Shown here: piece by piece, positions 24,601 to 34,570 of the stretch
Layout: each line of letters starts with the position of its first letter
Numbering within the stretch: the first letter of the stretch is position 1
Source: Pezicula radicicola
Taxonomy: Eukaryota > Ascomycota > Leotiomycetes > Helotiales > Dermateaceae
NCBI GenBank assembly: GCA_003008705.1
Contig: PDUO01000004.1
Span: 868,001 to 932,000, forward strand
DNA: 64,000 nt
Reading direction: 5' to 3'
Made by a program: the position numbers and the translations under genes
The notes under the pieces: generated by a model
Database searches by the model: none
Told to the model about the DNA's origin: nothing
What the model saw: only the letters and a program-made list of their open reading frames with translations

Positions 24601-27131
24601 CCCAGTCAGTCAGTTAACCAGTCCAGGACAAGAGAGCTCTAGCCACGCCAAGCCAGCGTCCCAATTTACTTTTGGTGGGCTGTAGACTGCACTTACACAC
24701 TCTAACACCCCACCCCGATTGTCCGAACGGGATCTGAGAATCGCGCGAGGGCAACCCACATACCTAACCTTGCGAGCGTACAGCACTGTACCTAACCTTT
24801 TCGCTCGTGGCTGCTGCACAGCTGGCTCGTATGAACCATTTTTTGATATCATCCTTAGGAGAAACGGCCTTGTGGTCGGTCTCGTGTCGTCTAGGTATGA
24901 TGCAAATTATTGTTTTTCATGTTTTCTTCTTCGTCGTGGGTGGGTAAGCACACCACCGTCAGGTTCGCCAGCTCGGGAACGTCAGATACGACGAGATGAC
25001 AATCGCAAAGCAGGAACCACTGGAGCCAGTCGCAAGCAACTCCGCGAATCGTGGATGCAATTCATAAGGCAGATCAAAGTTTGGCTGCACGCGCGGAACG
25101 GTCTTACATAACCAGGATCACAACTTGGCCACTACGAAGGGGTACGTAAAAAAACGGAGTGGCGTTGTGAACCAATCAAGGACTCGGGAGCCGACGCACG
25201 ACATCTCCGTCAGCCATGACAGCAACGGACAAGCTGATCTTCTCCATACCAGAATGCCAACAACGTCAGCAACGTTACGGAGTATGAACAGGCAAGACGA
25301 AGTACAGTAGAGGAACGACAGTACAGATAACCATCAGATATTCAATCTAAAAAATTCTAAACTCTGGTTAATATTCCTGTTTGCAAAACGAAGAGGCGCG
25401 AACAAAAGAGGTGGCACTCTTAGCGCCAACTTCACCGCTACTTTCTACCCCTCCCTACGGCTCAAGTTGGTAAATTCACACAAGTCGCTCCCAGCTCAGG
25501 TTTTTTGCCATGCGCGGGCCTATGACCTTCTCTGGAAGACCGGCTTATCGTGTGAGAGGACTTTTGGTCTAGGAAGGACCTTGATCAGAGCCGGTGCTTT
25601 CTGTGGCCGAATCCTACTGAGTCCAACGGGTATGAAAACTACTAGGTACCGTACCGTACTGAGAGTTTCTGAGAACAGAAACGGCGAAAGTAATTACAGA
25701 ACTTACAGGCATTGGAAGACCAAATCCAAATACTGACCCAAGGAGACGGACTGGCCGTGTTGCAAGTGGATTGGGGTGGTGCTCCATCCCTCGCGATCAC
25801 GGCTTCACTCCAAATAATGAAAACCCGACAGGGCAGTTCGAGGCGGGCGCTCCCTTTGTTATCAGCACATTAAATAATAATCGAAGGCATAAGCTAGTGG
25901 GGAGCCGACTGCATCTCCTCTGCGGATAGTCCCGAGTCCCGTTCGGAGAAGGGAGGCAGTCCAAGCATCATCTCCTCAAATGACAAAAGCTTCTTGCTGG
26001 TCCTCCCTTCTCGTGATGATGATTCGTGATCATCACATGGTCTCATTTAGTGGGGCTGACACTATCAGCGGTATGGCCGTATCACCCAGTCGCGCAGACC
26101 CAAAAAGCCCTGGTTTGTGCAGCGTCCTGTAGCGTCGCAGGCGGCCCTGTACAACGTTCCCCGTCCCAAGAACTGCAAAGGACTGCAACTCGGCCTCAGG
26201 GAATTATATTGCAGGTGCATGAACAGCAACCACAAGAAATCGAACGTGTGTAGGACAGCGTTTCCTTTTACCCTGGCCTTTCCAAACTTAGTCACCCACC
26301 CCCCCCTCGCCTAGCAGTTTGGATAAGGGTGGTGGTGGGTGGAGGCGCCAGACGGCTAGACAAATGATACCCATCTAGTCTACTCGGTGTATGTGCTGGA
26401 GAAATGTTGTCCAGACTTGTGCATGCCGAATGCAGCAAGCAGCAAGCAACGCACGACATACTTGCATTTGAGTGTGCCTCGATCTTGAAGTCTTTTGACA
26501 ACGATAGTGCATCAAGAAGCCGCTGAAGCTCCGTCCGGGCGATGCAAGGCTCTGCGAGGCGAACGGGATCTTGCATTGTGCATCGCGACAATATGACGCT
26601 CTTTACGAGGGTCTGGACCTTGTCTTTGTGCTGGATGGGGATTTCTAGAGTTAACAGTAACAATGGACATTATTTGCATTGTTGCGCGGCTTCGGCTTTT
26701 GGAAGAACGCTCTAAGCGGACAATAATTGAGGGGAAATAATCGGATGATTTGGAGAGGAAGTGCGACCGTAACTTCTGTCTTGATGCCGATAGCCATACC
26801 GTATTCAAGTGCAGCAGGAGGCAAATAAAATCGGTATCACCGTAGTACAAAACATTTGCGATGAGTTCCTAAGGTACGAAAGTACCTTTCGTACCTAGGT
26901 ATTGTTTCTCTGGACAATTGACACTTCGTGCCCCGAGCTTGTTGCGATCGCTTAAGCAAGACGCAAGCTGCGATATGATTTCTTAGCTCCCGTATCACGT
27001 GTCAGCGCGTCTCCCTCGTTTCTGCAGGAACCATGCTGATCATGTCCCTCGCGTTCACTTTGCTTTTGACAACCCCAATGCACGGCATGTTATGACGAAA
27101 CTTAAACATTAATGCGCAATAAAAAAGGAAC
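18604..27131. other. large gene-free region upstream of stuA
   Basis: About 8.5 kb has no supportable protein-coding gene. The part next to stuA (to about 20,300) is rich in GA/CT tracts and short upstream ORFs, as expected of a long leader and promoter; stuA of A. nidulans is known for a long leader. A GTATGT donor-like site on the minus strand near 19,382 could begin a leader intron. Further out there are only short overlapping frames, CAG-type runs near 21,205 and palindromic GTACC-rich sequence near 26,872. Confidence 0.55.
26872..26896. repeat. perfect 10-bp inverted repeat
   Basis: AGGTACGAAA, a 5-nt spacer and TTTCGTACCT form a perfect hairpin about 235 bp before the BRCT gene. Function is unknown. 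It may be a protein-binding palindrome. Confidence 0.6.
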
Positions 27132-28227
27132 ATGGCACCCCCGAAAGCGCCCGTCCCCAAAACTGCCCAGCCCAAGCGCACGTACTTCGATGCTGTATGT
27201 ATTGCTGAACCCCGCCACAACCCTCCCAAATTTTTAGGACCATGCTAATATGGCTTTGACAGTGGAACTCGTCTTCAACCGGCCACCAAAGAGCAGAGAA
27301 TACAATCGGAGGATCAACAGGATGGCGTCAATCCCGGACGATGAAGTAAGGACACTCTCTACAATAAGCCACGGCGCATATTCTTAGTATGGGACATGTC
27401 CCGAAGCTTGGAGACCACGACTTGTACTCTTCATTTCATCCCCAAGAAACAATACTAATACTGAGAACGTCCAGGCTATCGAATCAGTTCAAGGCAGGTA
27501 ATGGGGGTGGCAAGCGAATTTCAGATACGGTAGGTGCTGGTTCTGCAAACTGGGATGAAAAAGCAAAGGCTTTAATACCAAAAGATGTTCGAGGAAGAGC
27601 AACGCTTAGTATTGCGGATATGCTAGTCGGGAAGACTTGTTTGTGCTCTACAATTAATCATGAAAATTAAGAGGTGCTGATTCGTGATAGTAAATATGTC
27701 AGAGGAGGAGAAATTGATGGAAAAGAGAAGGAAGGAAGATGATTTGAGAGAAGCGCAAAAGCTGCATTGGAAGGGCATCTTTGATGGGCTTGTTATCTAC
27801 ATCAATGGTAGCACGCACCCATTGATCTCCGACCATAAACTCAAGCATATCTTGGCCGAAAACGGTGGCAGAGTGTCAATACATCTGGGGAGACGACAAG
27901 TCACTCATGTTATTCTCGGAAAGCCTTGTGGAGGTCAAGGTATTGGTGCCGGTGGGGGGCTGGCTAGTGGTAAGATAGAGAAAGAGATTCGGCGGGTCGG
28001 TGGTTGTGGTGTTAAGTATGTCGGTGTAGAATGGTAGGTATTTGCGTTCAATGTAGGTAGCCGTATGCTAACATGGCCGTAGGGTACTCGAGAGTCTTAA
28101 GGTTGGCAAGAGACTTCCAGAAACCCAATTCTCGAATCTCAAAATTGCAGCTAAGGGTCAACAGACTGTCTATGGAATGTTTAAGAAAGTGGCAAGTACA
28201 AGCTCGGCAAAGGGTTCTGAGGCATGA
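27132..28227 (+). CDS. small BRCT-domain protein
   Basis: Five exons (27132-27194, 27263-27345, 27475-27638, 27691-28033, 28083-28227) give 265 residues. Intron 2 (129 nt) has a TACTAAT branch point. Intron 3 uses a GTTTGT donor. The N-terminus is short and basic (QPKRTYFDAWNSSSTGHQRA). A charged linker (SEEEKLMEKRRKEDD) leads to one BRCT domain at about residues 130-240 (GIFDGLVIYINGSTHPL, LKHILAENGGRVS, then VKYVGVEWVLESLKVGKRL with the family's conserved Trp). The C-terminal QQTVYGMF (residues 244-251) resembles a degenerate PCNA-interacting peptide. BRCT domains bind phosphopeptides or DNA ends in repair and checkpoint proteins, and the layout resembles the Rev1 N-terminus without a polymerase. 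The specific role is not known to me. Confidence 0.8.
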
Positions 28228-28552
28228 ATTTATGTATGAAAAACCGCATTTTTTCATGGCTTTCTGTTTTATGATTGATGTTAAGCCGCATTGGGTTCAA
28301 AGAGTCTTTGTTATGTTTAAGTTTAGCATTGAAGGTTGGATTATGATCACGGCGCTTTTAGGCGTTGGGAACGCATTAGAAGTATTGAGAGGCAGCATTG
28401 GGACACCAGGAGGCAGCGTTGGGAGGACACATTGCGAGTTGGATCATTTGCTGGTCTTAAGAGAACAAGAATCGTATGGCATTCGTTACAAGTCGCATAC
28501 AAGGAAGGAGTCGCCTCAAGTTAAGTAATATTGTGATCCAGGTCTAAGGGCT

Positions 28553-28693
28553 GTTCGAATCGGTTTATAAGAGATCATTTTGAACAATTATTTATTCAGA
28601 CATACCTCCGTAAACGGAGGACTTGGGTAACTCAATTGGCTTGGATAACTTACTGGCCCTAATCAAAATGATCTCTTATGACCTAATTCGTAC
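28553..28693. mobile_element. MITE-like element, family 2, copy C
   Basis: This 141-bp element is bounded by inverted arms ending in ATAAGAGATCATTTTGA (28567-28583 and inverted at 28663-28679), which extend outward through a GAATT-type stretch to GTACG. The right end continues to CGGTA. The interior has GGGTAACTCA-type repeats. There is no ORF. Confidence 0.78.
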
Positions 28694-28845
28694 GGTATAT
28701 TCAAGCCTCCCCTTTCTCTCATGGCGCGTACCAATCAAGCTCTCCCATCTTTTATGTCTCTCAGCATCGAAATAAACTGAGTATCTCGGTGCTGGATTTG
28801 CTATAATTCTTCAGAATGGATTTTACTTCCACAATTGTGTAAGGT

Positions 28846-29004
28846 TACCGTGTGAATTGGGTTATAAGAGATTATTTTGATTAGTGGAAGTGAGTTACCC
28901 AAGTGAACTGAATTACTCAAGTCAAACATTTTAGTCAAGTCCATATCTTATGTATGAATAGATAGCGATTCAAAATGATCTCTTATAAATCAATTTGTAC
29001 GGTA
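28846..29004. mobile_element. MITE-like element, family 2, copy D
   Basis: This 159-bp element has arms TACCGTGTGAATTGGGTTAT... (28846-28880) and the inverse of TACCGTACAAATTGATTTAT... (28970-29004), both leading into AAGAGATYATTTTGA. TA at both outer ends fits a TA target duplication as in Tc1/mariner-type MITEs. That class assignment is inference. Confidence 0.78.
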
Positions 29005-29411
29005 TGATAACAATCGTTAACGCTCCGAGCACATGGCTCTCGGTAAACAATAGTACCAGGGAACGAAGTTTAGGTTTGCAGTACGCTCCGTAGGGTCTTC
29101 GTCCCATTGTTTGAACAGTCCGGTTAATTGAGCCGCTGAGATATTTTAGATGTTAACGGTATCGATTTTAGACTTCAGCTAATAAAGCACCAGAACCTTT
29201 TCGTTCACCAAGTCGACTTGGAATTGGCTTGGGACTGAAGTTTGTGTGTGATTGTGTGGCGCGTTTCCACGGCGACCGTACCTGTCCAATATTACCAAAA
29301 AATGGTAGATCACGTAAATACCACACTCGAACATACTCGACCATGATCTCAACGATTTCATGAACACCCACAAAATCATCAGGAATATCACTGGCATTAT
29401 TCCGTACAGCA

Positions 29412-31712
29412 ATGGCATCTCCACTATCAGACACAGGTGGCAGCGCGCTCAATGCGACACCTCCTACCGTGCGCCATAATGCATATGAAGTACGGAGCTA
29501 TACAACAGCGACACAATCTGCTGCCGAAAGCGACAGCCCTCCAAGCTCTCCATTTGTCGATTGTATCGACAATGACTTGGAAAGCGGTGACCTCGAAAAT
29601 CTGTCCCCAAGCAAGCCACCTAGGACTGCGACAAAAAGTCCTGTCGAACGCGAAAATACCGCCTCTACCGCCTCCCCCTTAAAACCCCTAAAGAGCCGCG
29701 CATCTCCTCCAAAATCAGTGCAAGCACCACGAAAGGATTCCGAGTCGTCAAGAAGCCCACGAAAGCTATCATCGCGAGAAAATAGGTTTCCTGTCAAACC
29801 TTCAACTGCTACACCACAGAGACGACCAGTCTCGGGTGAGGAGAGGACTCTGGATATCGAGGATATCTCGAAAGATCCTGTTTTGAGAGACAATGAAGGA
29901 CTCACAAGAGCAATTCAAATCCTAGAAGACGAGAGTGATAATACACAACTGGAGGCAGACGATACTTTGTGCAGCATAGATGACCATCGGGGTCGTCGTG
30001 ATGCTACCCCTAATTTCGATGATACCATGGTCAGCACTTTCAGTGATTTTTCAGCAGTACCCGATATGACGATGTTCGCAAAGATTGGGCATAGCCCGTC
30101 TAAATTTGCCAGTATGGCTCCAACACCAAGACGAGGAGCCCCTGCTCCTATCATGACCCCAGGTACTGCACGACGCAATGATGAACCAGCACGCTCGCCG
30201 TCACCAACGCCGCGAGCAACCTATGGGAGAGGCCAGGATCGTCAAGATACTACTAATCTTATTCTTGATTTCACTGAGCAATTCAATGGCTTCAGCGGCG
30301 CGGCAACAAACCGATCGCCGACAAGACAAGGTAGAACATCACCTTTAAAGCCCAGCAGGACCCTGCCCGATATGTCATATTACGGTTCATCAACACCATC
30401 CGCAAACCGGAACACCATGTCAAACCTTCTCGACTTTGACATTCCGCCCGCTCCTACGCCTAGAAGCATGCCTTCGATTACTCCCAGAGAATTGGAGAGC
30501 CTGAAATCCAACTTCCTCTCTGAGATAAGCAGCTTAAAAGCTTCTTTGAGCGGCAAGGAGGCAGAAGTGCAATCGCTCAAGACTGCTGTTGGCGATGCTG
30601 AGAAACGCGTCGGGGAAAGTATGGAGCAGGTTCGAGAAGAACGAAATTGTAGGGAGCAGCTTGCTGCTGAGAAGGAAGAGTGGGAGAAGAGAGGTCGGGA
30701 GATGGAGGCTGTCTTGAGGAACGTAAAAGAGGAGATTGTGAACGGAGAGCGAGAGCGCGACGAGCTTGATGGACGCTTAGAGGAAAGTGAGCGGAGACGG
30801 GAAGCAGCAGAAATAATGGCCCAGGAAGCAGAGAGGAGGGCGGGTGCTGCTATGCGTGCTGCCAAATCGCAAGCGCCAATGTCCCCGCGTTCGCCTGGTG
30901 CTGAGAAGAAAGACGGTGAATGCAGTTGTGGAGGTAGAACTGTCGAGATGGCGGTCGAAAAGGTGTCGAGGGAGCTCCATACCCTATACAAAGAGAAGCA
31001 CGAAACTAAGGTCTCGGCACTTAAGAAGAGTTACGAACGTCGCTGGGACAAGAGAGTCAGAGAGCTTGAGGACAAGGTTGAGGATCTCACGAAGGAAAAT
31101 GAGGATCTGAGACGGGATGCTACCATGACTAGAGTTGACGCAAAGAGCCTCTTAGAATCAGCTGAAGATCTTGAGGAGAAGGCAGCAAGGGAAGCAAAGG
31201 CCAAAGAGATGGAGGCCGAGCTGGAAGGCCTATCTCAAGTCATTAGGAGCGTTAAGCAAGACAATTCCGAGCTACGCCAACTCCTAGACGAGGAGCGTGT
31301 CGAGAAAGGCAAACTTGTGGCAGCAGTCGATGAGATGATTCCTTTGGTAGCAGCCTTCGATGATATGCTCGCCGAGATGAACAATGCTCCTCCACCAACC
31401 CCATCGCCGAATACTACACCATCCAAGCGTCTCAGTCAGCCACCTCCAGTTTCGGAGAACCTTCGAGGTAGTATTTCACGAACATCAGGCTTACGAGCAC
31501 CTGGTACTAGACCGATCAGCATGTCCGGGATTCCGTCTTCTGGTGGGAGCAAGATAGGAAGAGGCGGCTTTGGACATAAACCAACTCAGGATTTGGAGAG
31601 GAGTGGGAGCGCTCCTGGCGTTAGACCGGGGAGTGGTACGGGCTACAGGAGTGGCATTATGTCCTCCATTGAGAAGATGGGTAGCTATAAGGGGAGAGGA
31701 GGCGAGTACTAA
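29412..31712 (+). CDS. coiled-coil protein, probable SnaD-like spindle-pole-body-associated protein
   Basis: A single exon encodes 766 residues. The N-terminal 270 residues are Ser/Pro/Lys-rich and disordered (SPSKPPRTATKSP), with many S/T-P sites that could be CDK targets. A short conserved-looking segment, DTTNLILDFTEQFNGF, lies near residue 277. Coiled coils span about residues 359-480 and 513-640. Between them is a small Cys motif (ECSCGGRTVEMAVEK), followed by ELHTLYKEKHETKVSALKKS. The C-terminus is Ser/Gly/Arg-rich. This arrangement matches my recollection of A. nidulans SnaD-type spindle-pole-body proteins, which act with the dynein/NudF pathway. I am sure it is a structural coiled-coil protein and moderately sure of the SnaD assignment. 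It is convergent with the proline-synthesis gene. Confidence 0.65.
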   Translation: MASPLSDTGGSALNATPPTVRHNAYEVRSYTTATQSAAESDSPPSSPFVDCIDNDLESGDLENLSPSKPPRTATKSPVERENTASTASPLKPLKSRASPPKSVQAPRKDSESSRSPRKLSSRENRFPVKPSTATPQRRPVSGEERTLDIEDISKDPVLRDNEGLTRAIQILEDESDNTQLEADDTLCSIDDHRGRRDATPNFDDTMVSTFSDFSAVPDMTMFAKIGHSPSKFASMAPTPRRGAPAPIMTPGTARRNDEPARSPSPTPRATYGRGQDRQDTTNLILDFTEQFNGFSGAATNRSPTRQGRTSPLKPSRTLPDMSYYGSSTPSANRNTMSNLLDFDIPPAPTPRSMPSITPRELESLKSNFLSEISSLKASLSGKEAEVQSLKTAVGDAEKRVGESMEQVREERNCREQLAAEKEEWEKRGREMEAVLRNVKEEIVNGERERDELDGRLEESERRREAAEIMAQEAERRAGAAMRAAKSQAPMSPRSPGAEKKDGECSCGGRTVEMAVEKVSRELHTLYKEKHETKVSALKKSYERRWDKRVRELEDKVEDLTKENEDLRRDATMTRVDAKSLLESAEDLEEKAAREAKAKEMEAELEGLSQVIRSVKQDNSELRQLLDEERVEKGKLVAAVDEMIPLVAAFDDMLAEMNNAPPPTPSPNTTPSKRLSQPPPVSENLRGSISRTSGLRAPGTRPISMSGIPSSGGSKIGRGGFGHKPTQDLERSGSAPGVRPGSGTGYRSGIMSSIEKMGSYKGRGGEY

Positions 31713-32225
31713 TGATGCGAAGGACGATTTGGACGATGTTAATGGCTTTTACGTTTGCTCATGAGTGGGAGTGGTTTGGTGCTGGATCCATGGTGTTTCT
31801 GAGGGGTCTTGGGTTATGCCGTGGCTAGATGCCCTCTCTTCTTCCAGTGGCTTTGCGGCTGATGTTTGTATAGTCTCGTTACATACAATTTTGTCTGGAA
31901 CAAGTAAATAATTTGTACCCAATCCTATCCCATAATGCTGTTGTAAAATCTGATGACATCCGCTAGCCTGGGTACCTGCGGATGTATCGACCACTGAGAA
32001 TACAGTCAATTTATAAAAATGAACAACTTCCACAGTTATAAAGATTCCTAATGTCTCATCCATAAAGTCCTGATAACCAAAGCCTATAAACAATGCTTTG
32101 TAAAGGCCACTTGTAGTCTTCTATACGAGTTAGAGAGCACTTAATGCAGAGCATACTACCGTTTCAAGTCAATAGAATGAGCGTCTCTACACATTGGAAG
32201 CAGTTTCTCTTCGCAACATCTCTAC
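31713..32225. other. short intergenic region between convergent genes
   Basis: This 513-bp stretch holds the 3' untranslated regions of the SnaD-like and gamma-glutamyl phosphate reductase genes. Nothing else is seen. Confidence 0.7.
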
Positions 32226-33878
32226 TTACAAAGGTAATTGCTCATGCTTAAACCTCCTCTGACCCTCCCCTTCCCCATAACTAGCAGTACAATGACCCAT
32301 ACCCCTAATCTTATACTTATAAATCATCAAGCCCTCCAACCCCACAGGCCCTCTAGCATGAATCTTATTCGTACTGATTCCCACCTCGGTTCCAAAACCA
32401 TAGCGCATACCGTCACTCATTCGAGTTGATGTATTCCAGAAGACGTTTCCGGAGTCGATGGATGACATGAAGGTCTCGGCTTGTTCTTGCGAGGAGGTTA
32501 TGATTGAATCGGTGTGGTGGGATCCGTGGATGTTGATGTGTGTTATTGCTGCTGAAAGCGAGGGGATGGCTTTGATGGAGAGGATTAGTGATAGGTGTTC
32601 TGTGTCGAAATCTGCATCTGTAGCTTCTTGAAGTATCAGAGCTGAATGAGCATCGAGCTTTTCTGTAAGAGCTTTCTTGCTTGCTGCATCACAACGAAGT
32701 GATACGCCTTTTGCTAGCAAAGCTTCGGCGACTGCTGGAAGTAGAGTTTTTAATGCTGATTCCTCGACCAGAAGTGTCTCTAGACTGTTGCAGGCTGCTG
32801 GGTAGCTGGTCTTGGAGTCTACAATTACTTTTACTGCCATTTCGGGATCGGCTGTGTGTTCGAGGTAGATGGAACAAAGTCCATCTGCGTGTCCAAGAAC
32901 GGGAATCTTGGTACTGGATTTAATGTACCGAACCAATTCATTCGAACCTCGGGGGATCACGAGATCAATATACTGTTCTTGGGCAAGCAATTCAGGGATT
33001 ACATCTCTAGTTGTGACGAGTTGAACAGCACTATTTGGAACCTGGGTAGATTGAAGAGCGGTGGAGATGACGCTGGAGATTGCAATGAAGGATTCGGTTG
33101 ATTCTTTGCCTCCTTTCAGGATTGCTGCGTTGCCAGATTTGATTGCTAGGGAGGCGATGTTGGCAATCACTTCTGGTCGTGCTTCGAAGATTATTAGGAG
33201 GACGCCGATGGGGCAGGTTACCCTTTCGAGGTTTAGGCCATCGTCGAGGAGAGTGCGGAGGGTTACTTTGCCCACTGGGAGGGAGGTTAGTAATCATATC
33301 ATTCACAGAAGTAACACTTTTCTGTCTGAATCTCCAAAGAAGAGGGTTTTGACAAAGGAAAATATCCGAGTATCATCCTCCCTAGTCCAACATCCATCAA
33401 GCCAAATAGCTAAAGGCCCTTCCCATAGCTTTCACTGAACAGAATAAATAGACTTGGTGACTTAAAGTCGAACTTCCATAGATAATCTGACCAAAAAGCA
33501 AAGAATTGTACCCAACTCCTCCAAGTCATATGGGAATTCTTAACTTGAACTCAACTGCTACTCTAAAGGTGACATACCTGGATCTTCAAGCTCTCTAACA
33601 TCCAAAATGCCCTTCAACATATCCTCCCATTTGCCCTTCTTTCCAAGATCTAAGCGCGAGACTATGCTCAAGCTCAATTCTCCATTCTCAGCAGCTTTGC
33701 TCGCCAGTGCCAGGTCTCGAGCATTGGCAGCCAGGATCTCTTCCCGTGACTTTGAGAGAGCATCATGGATAGCTGTGAGAGCGTCATTTCGAGCAGAAGC
33801 TGGAAGAGTTGCCAGAGTATGTGAAGCAGACTTTGCCGCAGATGCAGCGTCCGTGGGGGATGCGTTCGTAAGAGACAT
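32226..33878 (-). CDS. PRO2: gamma-glutamyl phosphate reductase (proline biosynthesis)
   Basis: Two exons on the minus strand, 33878-33578 and 33274-32226, give 449 residues, close to yeast Pro2 (456). The enzyme reduces gamma-glutamyl phosphate to glutamate 5-semialdehyde with NADPH, the second step of proline synthesis. The N-terminal part (MSLTNASPTDAASAAKSAS, ILAANARDLALA) is typical. Exon 2 begins with the family core (KVTLRTLLDDGLNLERV, CPIGVLLIIFEARPE). The catalytic Cys is about residue 262 in SYPAACNSLETLLV. The C-terminus contains RMSDGMRYGFGTEVGIS. The intron is unusually long for this window (303 nt; GTATGT donor, TTACTAAC branch point). The start is the first ATG; the frame is open further 5' but without one. 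It shares a 243-bp divergent promoter with the small ORF at 34122. Confidence 0.95.
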
Positions 33879-34121
33879 CTTTTTGAGGAGAAAGTCTTTA
33901 GTTCTTCTCAAGGCCAAATTGAGTGAGTCAACACGCTCTGATAGATAAAACAACTGCACTAGCGTCGGCACGAGGACGTGCTAAAAATTATTCTGTCAGC
34001 TACCTAGAAGAGAACTGATTCACCTTTGTTGATAACTTCAACAACAACAACGACAACGACAACCTCAATGCATTGATTGCCATACGCAGTGGCCAAGGCG
34101 CAACTTCAACTGAAGGAGAAA

Positions 34122-34560
34122 ATGACTCCTACTAGCGACATTCCCCTGTCACGCTTTCCCACGGAGAAGGAACAACAATCATCCACCCGAAGTTCAACGT
34201 CACGACCACGACCACGACCTCAGCAAACGCGCCCCGAAGAAAAGGAAGTATCCGGTTGGAAGTTGTTCTGGAGTAGACTCAAAGAGTATAATCCATTCCT
34301 CATCTGCAGACCTCTGACCGAGGAGGAAGAAGAAGGTATTTTTCCTAAAAGTACAACATTCTTCACTCACTGTATCCATTGCAGCTTGCGCTTTAGTAGT
34401 ACTGTAGCAAGCGGTAGCGCACCTGCCCCGCCTGCCTAAATCTAAGGTAGCTAGCTAACAGCTCAACTTCTTAGCCATCCGCTACCACGATTATTGTCTC
34501 CAACGCGGAATTACACCACCTCAACCCAGACAGTCGCTGTCTATTCGTGTTGCACCTTAA
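34122..34560 (+). CDS. small protein immediately upstream of CSN3
   Basis: Exons 34122-34335 and 34475-34560, joined across a 139-nt intron (GTATTT donor, AGCTAAC branch point, TTAG acceptor), encode 99 residues. The N-terminus is Ser/Arg/Pro-rich and disordered. The rest looks like a conserved module: SGWKLFWSRLKEYNPFLICR, then PLTEEEEE and, across the splice, AIRYHDYCLQRGITPPQPRQ. No signal peptide or membrane helix is evident. I do not recognise a family. The TAA ends 10 nt before the ATG of CSN3 on the same strand, too close for separate non-overlapping transcripts, so it may be a long upstream ORF or first cistron of the CSN3 mRNA. The leader is CAA-rich and contains a tiny ATG-CAT-TGA uORF. 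The splice prediction and absence of a known homologue are the main doubts. Confidence 0.65.
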
Positions 34561-34570
34561 AGTCGAAACC

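Larger units (their letters stand above)
28228..29411. other. intergenic with two MITE-like elements
   Basis: This contains family-2 copies C (28553-28693) and D (28846-29004) and the promoter of the SnaD-like gene. There is no coding frame that I can support. Confidence 0.7.

Noticed and set aside
27389..27670. reading the BRCT gene from 27389 as an uninterrupted ORF
   Set aside because: The first part is better explained as intron (TACTAAT branch point and CAG acceptor at 27474), which joins exon 2 to KLSNQFKAGN in frame.
30380..30991. 203-residue antisense frame inside the SnaD-like gene
   Set aside because: It is a shadow of a Lys/Glu-rich coiled-coil gene read on the opposite strand, giving Ser/Phe-rich sequence without features.
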